Source of the DNA: an uncultured Anaerococcus sp.
GTDB taxonomy: Bacteria > Bacillota > Clostridia > Tissierellales > Peptoniphilaceae
DNA: 42,207 nt
Direction: 5' to 3'
Assembly: GCA_943913325.1 (NCBI GenBank)
Contig: CALTXP010000002.1
Span: 1-42,207, forward strand
Below the pieces are notes generated by a model. That model had not been told where the DNA came from. It did not search any database and worked only from the letters and a program-made list of their open reading frames with translations. Shown piece after piece: positions 36,235 to 42,207 of this stretch; within the stretch, counting starts at the first letter, position 1, and each line of letters begins with the position of its first letter. The position numbers and the translations under genes are program-made.

Positions 36235-38289
36235 CTAGTTTAATCCTTTTGTTGTTTTCTTAATGAATGGGAATGCTATGTGTATAAGTGCTGGTAAAAA
36301 GAGAATAATTACAAGCATTGATATTATAGCTCCTCTTGCCAAGAATATACATATAGTTGATACAATCTCCATCTTTGAATAGATACCTACACCAATAGTT
36401 GCTGCAAAGAATGAAAGTGCAGATGTTACTATTGATTTTGATGTTTCTCTAACCGACAAATCAAGCGCCTTATCTACATCATTAGTTTTCTTATATTCAA
36501 ACAAGAACCTATCTGTCATCAGTATTGAGTAATCTATAGTAGAACCAAGCTGAACTACACCGATAATAATTGATGTTATAAATGGTATTGTCTTTCCTGT
36601 ATAGAATGGAATACCCATATTTATAAATATCGCAAGCTCAATAGCTGCAATTAATACAACTGGTATAGCAAATGACTTAAAGACGATAGCAATTATTAAA
36701 AATACTACAATTATTGATGCTATATTAACCATCTTAAAGTCTCTATCAGATAAAATAGTAAGGTCTTTAGTAAGAACTGCCTCACCAGTTAACTTACCTT
36801 TTGGATCATGTTTTTTTACAATCTTATCAATATCATCTATCTGTTTATTAACTTCATCTGAAGCAGTTTGATATTCAGAGTTTAACATTATCATTTGATA
36901 ACCATTCTTATTAAAGTTATCTTTTAGCTTATCAGGTAAAACTTTACTTGGCAATGTAAGTCCTGTTACTGAGTTTAAGCTTAAAACGTTATTAACCCCA
37001 TCTACATGTTCAACCTCATCAATCATGTTGTTAACACTTTGATTGCTTAAGTCATCTCTTACCACTATAAAGTGAGTTGAAGCCATATTATAGTCTTTTT
37101 TCATCTTATTTAAAGATACTATAGAATCTAAATCCTGTGGGAGTGATCTATCTAAGTTATAGTATAGGTCTGTATGATTTGATCCATAGATTGCTGGTAT
37201 AAATAATAGTAAAAATACAATAAATAATGGCTTTCTATGTTTCATAGTAAAGTCAGCTGTCTTCTCAAATGAAGGCAATAACATTTTATGGTTAAATTTA
37301 TTAACCCATTTCTCAGTAAGTAAAATCATTGGAGGTAGTACTACTACTGTAGATATTAGCCCTAAAAGCACACCCTTACTCATTACAAGACCGATATCTT
37401 TACCAAGTCCTAGTTTCATCAAAAGTAAAACTAAAAATCCAGCAAAGGTAGTAAGTGATGATGCAAATATAGATGCTACAGTACTTTGAATAGCCTTGGC
37501 CATCGCTTCGCTACTTGACTCTGTTTTTTTCTTCTTCTCAACATATCTATGATATAGGAATATAGAATAGTCAGTTGTTACAGCTAATTGTAATACAGCC
37601 GCTATAGCCTTAGTAATATAGGAAATTTCTCCTAAGAAAATATTTGTACCAAAGTTATAAAGGATAGCATATCCTATATTTAGCATAAATAAGAATGGTA
37701 TTATTGTAGATTCATTAGCTAAACTTAACACTATAAGGGCAAGTACTACTGCAAGAGCTACGTATATTGGCGTTTCGTGGTCAATTAAGTCCTTAGTATC
37801 TTTAACTAATGAAGAAATACCACTTAAATATTTTTGCTTAGACTCTAATGCTCTTATTTGATCAATGGCACCCATTGTCTTAAATGAAGATGATGACTCG
37901 CCAAACTTAACCATCAAAAGAGTACTTCCGTCAGCATAAAAGGCATCCCTTATATCATCTGGTAAAAATTCATTTGGTACAGTATCTCCTACAATAGAAG
38001 ATTTAGATATAACATCTTCCACACCATCTATTTTTAAAATTTGCTTTTTAAGAACTTCTGCATCATGATCATCTCCTTCTAGAATAAGCATACCCGTTGC
38101 AGCATTCTTAAAATCTTTATCAAGGATATCTTGACCTTGTGTAGACTCTAAGTCAGACGGCAAATATGATAAGATATCATAATTTACGCCTGTATTTTTG
38201 TATCCTAACCAAGAAGGTATTAATAGCAAAGTAGTTATTAAAAATACAAGTTTAGGATGGTATGAAATAAATTTTGCAATTTTTTTCAT
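36235..38289 (-). CDS. MMPL/RND-family transporter
   Basis: A 684-aa, 12-helix pump with the two-fold RND layout: TM1, an extracellular loop of about 140 residues, TM2-6, then the same again. Both proton-relay Asp-Tyr pairs known from MmpL3 are present: D240-Y241 (TTDYSIFLYHR) and D586-Y587 (STIDYSILMTDR). Its loops are short, with none of the heptad repeats that are built into B. subtilis YdgH-like proteins; the next gene supplies them instead. The start codon directly follows the tetR stop (TAAATG), with GGAGAG inside tetR. Lipids or amphipathic compounds are likely substrates; this is inference from the family. Confidence 0.9.
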   Translation of the reverse strand: MKKIAKFISYHPKLVFLITTLLLIPSWLGYKNTGVNYDILSYLPSDLESTQGQDILDKDFKNAATGMLILEGDDHDAEVLKKQILKIDGVEDVISKSSIVGDTVPNEFLPDDIRDAFYADGSTLLMVKFGESSSSFKTMGAIDQIRALESKQKYLSGISSLVKDTKDLIDHETPIYVALAVVLALIVLSLANESTIIPFLFMLNIGYAILYNFGTNIFLGEISYITKAIAAVLQLAVTTDYSIFLYHRYVEKKKKTESSSEAMAKAIQSTVASIFASSLTTFAGFLVLLLMKLGLGKDIGLVMSKGVLLGLISTVVVLPPMILLTEKWVNKFNHKMLLPSFEKTADFTMKHRKPLFIVFLLLFIPAIYGSNHTDLYYNLDRSLPQDLDSIVSLNKMKKDYNMASTHFIVVRDDLSNQSVNNMIDEVEHVDGVNNVLSLNSVTGLTLPSKVLPDKLKDNFNKNGYQMIMLNSEYQTASDEVNKQIDDIDKIVKKHDPKGKLTGEAVLTKDLTILSDRDFKMVNIASIIVVFLIIAIVFKSFAIPVVLIAAIELAIFINMGIPFYTGKTIPFITSIIIGVVQLGSTIDYSILMTDRFLFEYKKTNDVDKALDLSVRETSKSIVTSALSFFAATIGVGIYSKMEIVSTICIFLARGAIISMLVIILFLPALIHIAFPFIKKTTKGLN

Positions 38290-38889
38290 TTAATTCTCTC
38301 CTGTTCTATTAATAAACATTTTTCTGATAACAGCAAACAAAACCGGCTTCATTTCATTAATTGATAGAATCGACTCTTCCATCAATGCACTTTTACAAGT
38401 AGACATCATAATCTCAAGAGTCAATGAAAGGATATAAAGCTGCTGAGACTCGGAATATGTATTGGAAAATAAATTCTCATACTTATTTAAAATAAATTTT
38501 AAAGTTGAGTCAGCTTCTATTAGTCTTTTATCATTTTCAATTTCTGTATATAATGCCCAAGTAATATTATCTCGTAAAAGCTCTAATTCAAATGGATTAG
38601 CTATAAGATAGTCAATTATGTAATCAACAAAAGATATATACCTTTCGACCGGATCAATACCAGTGCAATGTTCTTCTGCATTTATAATGATATCTATAGA
38701 CTTTTTTAGAACTATTTGTTCTTTAAGGTCTTTTTTATCAGCATAGTATAGATAGAAAGTTCCAATACCATAGCCAGCATCTTTCATAATATCTCTAACA
38801 GATGCTTTCTCTAGGCCTTTTTGCTTAAATATCCTAAGCGCTGATTCCATTATTTCAGCCTTTTTCCCACTTGCATACTGAGTAACCAT
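38290..38889 (-). CDS. TetR-family repressor of the MMPL operon
   Basis: A 199-aa one-domain-plus-ligand-pocket regulator. The N-terminal helix-turn-helix (about residues 10-55) reads IMESALRIFKQKGLEKASVRD followed by IMKDAGYGIGTFYLYYADKKDL, the classic TetR pattern. The C-terminal half is helical and variable, as expected for ligand sensing. GGAGGGG precedes ATG 38889. It is the first gene of its operon, and its promoter carries two identical-type palindromes, so autorepression released by a transporter substrate is likely. Confidence 0.92.
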   Translation of the reverse strand: MVTQYASGKKAEIMESALRIFKQKGLEKASVRDIMKDAGYGIGTFYLYYADKKDLKEQIVLKKSIDIIINAEEHCTGIDPVERYISFVDYIIDYLIANPFELELLRDNITWALYTEIENDKRLIEADSTLKFILNKYENLFSNTYSESQQLYILSLTLEIMMSTCKSALMEESILSINEMKPVLFAVIRKMFINRTGEN

Positions 38890-38908
38890 CGCCCCTCCTT
38901 TCTATAAC

Positions 38909-38921
38909 TGAACATTGTTCA
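38909..38921. promoter_or_regulatory. TetR operator, proximal
   Basis: TGAACATTGTTCA, a perfect 13-base palindrome around its centre base, lying between the predicted transcription start and the tetR ribosome binding site. A second copy is at 38954-38966. Confidence 0.75.
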
Positions 38922-38938
38922 TTTGTTGTCACGTGTAT

Positions 38939-38967
38939 ATCATACACCCGTTATGAACGATGTTCAA
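38939..38967 (-). promoter_or_regulatory. Promoter of the TetR-MMPL operon
   Basis: Minus-strand TTGAAC (38962-38967), a 17-base spacer, and TATGAT (38939-38944). The -35 hexamer is part of the distal operator, and the -10 falls in a smaller dyad GTGTAT/ATACAC (38933-38947). Confidence 0.8.
38954..38966. promoter_or_regulatory. TetR operator, distal, over the -35
   Basis: TGAACGATGTTCA, sharing the TGAACNNTGTTCA pattern with the copy at 38909-38921. The centres are 45 bases apart. Binding here would cover the -35 box. Confidence 0.75.
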
Positions 38968-39191
38968 TAATTTTCAATTTTTTTATTTCTGAAAATACAA
39001 TATATACTTCTTAAAGTAATTTATCAAGCTATATTGTTATAGTATTTTAAATAAAGAGGATTAGTTCCTAAAGCATAAAGGTATTACATAATCTCTAATT
39101 CATTTTATAAATTTTATAATAATAATTGATTGAATATATAAGACAAAGGTTAATATGAAAATATTAATCCATATAAAGCAGTATTAGGTGA

Positions 39192-39362
39192 GTCCTAGAA
39201 AAGAAATATACTATTATATTTTTGTCTATTTTTATTTTTTATATATTAGTTAAATTACTAATTTCAAATTCTTATATTTACTATAAATACTTCATGACAG
39301 TTTCTGCTATACTTACGTTGATTTTAGCATATATTGAATACAAAAATAGAAATAAATATTAG
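39192..39362 (+). other. Possible remnant or small gene for a two-helix membrane peptide
   Basis: An open frame of 56 codons reads as two hydrophobic helices separated by a short polar stretch (KKYTIIFLSIFIFYILVKLL, then FMTVSAILTLILAYIEYKN) and ends with a basic tail and TAG. It has no ATG before mid-frame (39294) and no ribosome binding site there, so it may be a gene fragment. An AAAGG plus ATG at 39155 upstream opens only a 10-codon frame. The rest of the 38,967-39,451 gap shows nothing supportable. Confidence 0.25.
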
Positions 39363-39445
39363 CTATGTTAAAAAACTATAAGAAATTAAATCTATCTAAT
39401 ATTGTTAGATATTCTATAAATTTTATATCACTATTATAATTACTT

Positions 39446-39492
39446 ATATAAAAACTCACCAATAAGCCTTTCTATTACTTATTGGTGAGTTT
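39446..39492 (-). terminator. Terminator of nrdA
   Basis: A perfect 15-base stem (39452-39466 with 39478-39492) and an 11-base loop, followed on the minus strand by a T-rich tract. It starts 14 bases after the nrdA stop. Confidence 0.85.
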
Positions 39493-39506
39493 AAATTAAT
39501 TAAAGT

Positions 39507-42035
39507 TTAACTTGCGCAAGAATCACATTCTTCTACTTCTAAGCTCTTACCCCTTACATAGTAGATGCTCTTTACTCCAGATTCCCATGCTTTTATATAT
39601 ACATTTAATATTTGACGCATAGTATATTCGCTAGTGATGTAAATATTTACTGATTGAGCCTGATCTATATGGCGCTGTCTTACTCCTGCCATTTCCATTG
39701 ATATTTCTTGGTTAATATCGTGCGCATTTTCGTATAACCAGAAAGTTTTTGTGGTTAGCCCTGGTGCTACTCTTGGCACTATAGCGCCTTTCTTCTCTTC
39801 TAAGAAATAACGGCTCATGATTGGATCAACACCAGCTGATGTGCCTGATATAATGGATGTTGAGCCTGTTGGAGCTATAGCCATTATATATCCATTTCTA
39901 AGTCCACTGTCTTTGATATCATTAGTAAGTTGCTCCCATCTTGGACTATTGTAATCTCTTAGCTTAAAGTATTGGCCACTTTCCCAATCACTACCTGAAA
40001 ATTCATCATATGAGCTTTTCTCTTTAGCTATTTTCATAGATTCTTTGATAGCATAATAATTTATATTCTCATAAACTTTATCTACAAATTTTCCATGCTT
40101 GTCTCTATCAGACCATTTAATGCCATTCTTAACTAGCATATGATGGTAACCACTTGTACCAAGTCCTATCGCTCTGTATTTTTTATTGGTTACCTGTGCA
40201 TATGGAGTTGGATAATAGTTTAAGTCTATTACATTATCTAAAGCTCTTACTATTGTCCTTACTGTTTCTTCTAATTCTTCTTGATTATTTACGTCAATGG
40301 TTCCTAAAGTAAGGCTTGCAAGATTACATTCTACAAAGTCTCCCGGCCTAGTCTTATTAACTATAATTGTATCACCATTTTCATCTACTATTTCAGTAGA
40401 TACTGTTTCTGATGGACTCATATTTTGAGCTATCTCTGTGCAAAGATTAGATGAATATATCATCCCCTTATGCTTATTAGGATTCATCTTGTTTACTATA
40501 TCCCTATTAAATACAAAAGGTGTTCCTGTCTCAGTCCATGATTTGATTAATAACCTTACCATTTCTTTAACAGGCATACTTCTTCTTGATATATCTTTAT
40601 CTTTAACAAGTTTTAGATAAAATTCTTTCCATTCTTCTCCATAGCTATCTTCTAAAGCCTTACCATATTTCTTTTCTACTTCATGTGGGTCAAACATATG
40701 CCAAGTTGCATTTATATCATCTCTTGTCAGCTCCCAGAAATAGTCTGGAACACATACTCCAGGAAAGATATCGTGAGCTTTCATCCTATCGTCACCATTG
40801 TTTGTCTTTAAGGCTAAAAACTCTGGTATATCCTTATGCCAAATATCTAGATAGCAAGCAACCGCTCCTTGACGTACTCCTAATTGATCTACAGCCACAG
40901 CTGTATCATTGGCAAGTCTTATCCATCGGATAACCCCACCTGCAACTCCTTCAAATCCGCGTATGTCAGAGCCATTAGCACGAACTTTTCCAAAATATAA
41001 ACCCATACCTCCACCATGTTTTGAAACTTCAGCAAAGTTTGTGATAGATCTATATATGCCCTTAAGAGTATCTGGCACTGTATCTATAAAGCAAGATGAT
41101 AATTGATTAAATGGCTTGCGGGCATTAGTCATAGTTGGTGTTGCCATAGTAGCCTTTAGATTTGAAAGAACATCATAAAGTCTTTTTGCAAAAGCTACTC
41201 TATCCTTTTCTGGAATAGCTAGGTGCATAGCTATTCCCATAAACATTTCTTGAACACTTTCAATTATATCACCTGTAAAAGTTTTAATTAAATAGCGCTT
41301 TCTAACTAAATCTAGTCCAGAATAGGTAAATAAATTGTCACGCTCTTTTTTAATATAAGAACCTAGTTCATCAAGATCTTCTGAAGAATAATTTTCCTTG
41401 ATATATTCACCATAAAGACCTGCAGAGCTTAAATAATCAACCTTTGATTTAAAATCAACTATATCAAATCTTTCTTCATTTCTTTTTATCTCAAGGTCTA
41501 TTTCATACATCAAAAATCTAGCGGCAATTATTTCCCAATCTGGGGTTTCCTTACTAGTAAGTTCACTTGCTGCACGAGTAAGTGCTTTTAAGAGATCCTC
41601 TTCTGTCATATTAGATTTTGTAAATGATTCAAATTTTAAATAAAGTGATTCTATAGGATATCTTTGATTGTCAAACTCCTCTTGGACACTTTCTATAATT
41701 CTTAGTATATCTTTGTCCTCAATATAATTTTCAAAGTCATTCATTACCTTTCTATCCATATTATGTTTTGCACGATATAGAATAAAAGATTTTACTTCTC
41801 TATAGTAGTTTTCATCTATTAAAGTTAACTCTACTAAATCCTGCACTTCTTCAACTGTAACTATGTGATCTTTTGGATACTTTTCCTTAATAGTAGCTAC
41901 TATTTTATCTGACATCTCTGATAACTTTTCATCTGTTAGAACACTATCCACCGATGCAAAAGACTTATATATCGCAAGTTCTATTTTTTCTTTCTCAAAA
42001 GTAACTTTCGTCCCATCTCTTTTTATAATTTCCAT
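39507..42035 (-). CDS. nrdA: Class I ribonucleotide reductase, alpha (catalytic) subunit with ATP cone
   Basis: Reduces ribonucleoside diphosphates; works with the NrdB at 29529-30587. The 842-aa protein starts with an ATP-cone (about residues 1-92; MEIIKRDGTKVTFEKEKI), the allosteric on/off site. Active-site residues are C315 (LSSCF), N530-C532-E534 (NLCTEI) and C570 (VECNLASL); the radical-transfer tyrosines are Y825-Y826 (SIYYVRG). The C-terminal redox pair C837/C840 (ECDSCAS) takes electrons from thioredoxin-like donors. Presence of the ATP cone and absence of nrdI argue against class Ib NrdE. GGGGAG precedes ATG 42035. Two NrdR-like boxes lie in the promoter. Confidence 0.95.
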   Translation of the reverse strand: MEIIKRDGTKVTFEKEKIELAIYKSFASVDSVLTDEKLSEMSDKIVATIKEKYPKDHIVTVEEVQDLVELTLIDENYYREVKSFILYRAKHNMDRKVMNDFENYIEDKDILRIIESVQEEFDNQRYPIESLYLKFESFTKSNMTEEDLLKALTRAASELTSKETPDWEIIAARFLMYEIDLEIKRNEERFDIVDFKSKVDYLSSAGLYGEYIKENYSSEDLDELGSYIKKERDNLFTYSGLDLVRKRYLIKTFTGDIIESVQEMFMGIAMHLAIPEKDRVAFAKRLYDVLSNLKATMATPTMTNARKPFNQLSSCFIDTVPDTLKGIYRSITNFAEVSKHGGGMGLYFGKVRANGSDIRGFEGVAGGVIRWIRLANDTAVAVDQLGVRQGAVACYLDIWHKDIPEFLALKTNNGDDRMKAHDIFPGVCVPDYFWELTRDDINATWHMFDPHEVEKKYGKALEDSYGEEWKEFYLKLVKDKDISRRSMPVKEMVRLLIKSWTETGTPFVFNRDIVNKMNPNKHKGMIYSSNLCTEIAQNMSPSETVSTEIVDENGDTIIVNKTRPGDFVECNLASLTLGTIDVNNQEELEETVRTIVRALDNVIDLNYYPTPYAQVTNKKYRAIGLGTSGYHHMLVKNGIKWSDRDKHGKFVDKVYENINYYAIKESMKIAKEKSSYDEFSGSDWESGQYFKLRDYNSPRWEQLTNDIKDSGLRNGYIMAIAPTGSTSIISGTSAGVDPIMSRYFLEEKKGAIVPRVAPGLTTKTFWLYENAHDINQEISMEMAGVRQRHIDQAQSVNIYITSEYTMRQILNVYIKAWESGVKSIYYVRGKSLEVEECDSCAS

Positions 42036-42066
42036 AAAGCTCCCCGATTCTTAGCATAAAAAATAA

Positions 42067-42082
42067 ACACTACATCTAGTGC
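42067..42082. promoter_or_regulatory. NrdR box, proximal
   Basis: ACACTACATCTAGTGC fits the NrdR consensus (acaCwAtATaTwGtgt) at 13 of 16 positions as I recall it. Its centre is 41 bases from the second box. Confidence 0.65.
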
Positions 42083-42104
42083 TTATCTCTTACTTGATGA
42101 TAAT

Positions 42105-42110
42105 ATTATA
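42105..42110 (-). promoter_or_regulatory. Extended -10 promoter of nrdA
   Basis: Minus-strand TGGTATAAT gives a perfect -10 with the TGn extension. A weak -35 (TGATAA) sits 17 bases upstream. The distal NrdR box overlaps it. Confidence 0.65.
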
Positions 42111-42123
42111 CCATATATAGTAG
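42108..42123. promoter_or_regulatory. NrdR box, distal
   Basis: ATACCATATATAGTAG matches about 12 of 16 consensus positions, including the CnATATATwG core. It overlaps the nrdA -10 hexamer. Confidence 0.5.
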
Positions 42124-42207
42124 GTAATTATCATCTTAATTAATTTTTAAACAAAGGCTTGTTTTCAATCCAAAGTTGAATTTAACTATTAAAATTTTAA
42201 TTTTAGT

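Noticed and set aside
29529..42035. Class Ib (nrdEF) naming for the ribonucleotide reductase
   Set aside because: The alpha subunit has an N-terminal ATP cone and there is no nrdI, which argues for NrdA/NrdB.

Overview
The window is chromosomal DNA of a very low-GC, anaerobic, Gram-positive bacterium. A Peptoniphilaceae-type organism (Anaerococcus/Peptoniphilus/Finegoldia-like) fits best. This is inferred from base composition, Firmicute-style Shine-Dalgarno sites and sigma-A promoters, a T-box before thrS, a complete bacterial V-type ATPase operon, and fermentative genes. No 16S rRNA, tRNA, phage module or CRISPR array is visible, so the genus remains an inference.

Layout. 1-2,035: galE and a sugar nucleotidyltransferase (minus strand) behind a consensus promoter. 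2,135-4,428: pgi and an L-2-hydroxyacid/lactate dehydrogenase (plus). 4,440-8,942: a dicarboxylate/amino-acid symporter, a uracil permease divergent from it, a CPBP membrane protease and a one-TM exported protein. 9,011-11,591: an unrecognised multi-pass membrane protein and a MATE exporter. Three related long-hairpin repeats (4,444-4,516; 10,008-10,180; 11,682-11,860) lie between these genes. 11,885-14,062: thrS with its T-box leader. 14,241-16,163: a CoA-disulfide-reductase-type flavoprotein, then an unassigned structured transcript candidate. 16,209-16,703: a decayed ABC ATPase. 16,884-19,940: a CNNM/CorC-type protein and an NhaC antiporter. 20,732-29,239: a nine-gene V-ATPase operon (G-I-K-E-C-F-A-B-D). 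29,529-30,587: nrdB. 30,703-33,756: a secreted papain-like protease with Ig-like domains. 33,915-38,889: an operon of a TetR regulator, an MMPL transporter and an exported LxxG-heptad protein. 39,507-42,035: nrdA with a pair of NrdR-like boxes.

How it fits together. Several genes concern ion gradients and solute transport. The V-ATPase c subunit keeps all the Na+ ligands known from Enterococcus hirae NtpK, and an NhaC antiporter and a cation-coupled symporter lie nearby, so a sodium-based economy is plausible. The class I ribonucleotide reductase subunits are both present but about 9 kb apart, and only nrdA shows NrdR-like sites.

The best candidates for something under-described are the self-regulated TetR-MMPL-LxxG operon, in which the heptad-repeat component is a separate secreted protein; the long-hairpin repeat family; and the structured, terminator-ended segment at 15,966-16,163.
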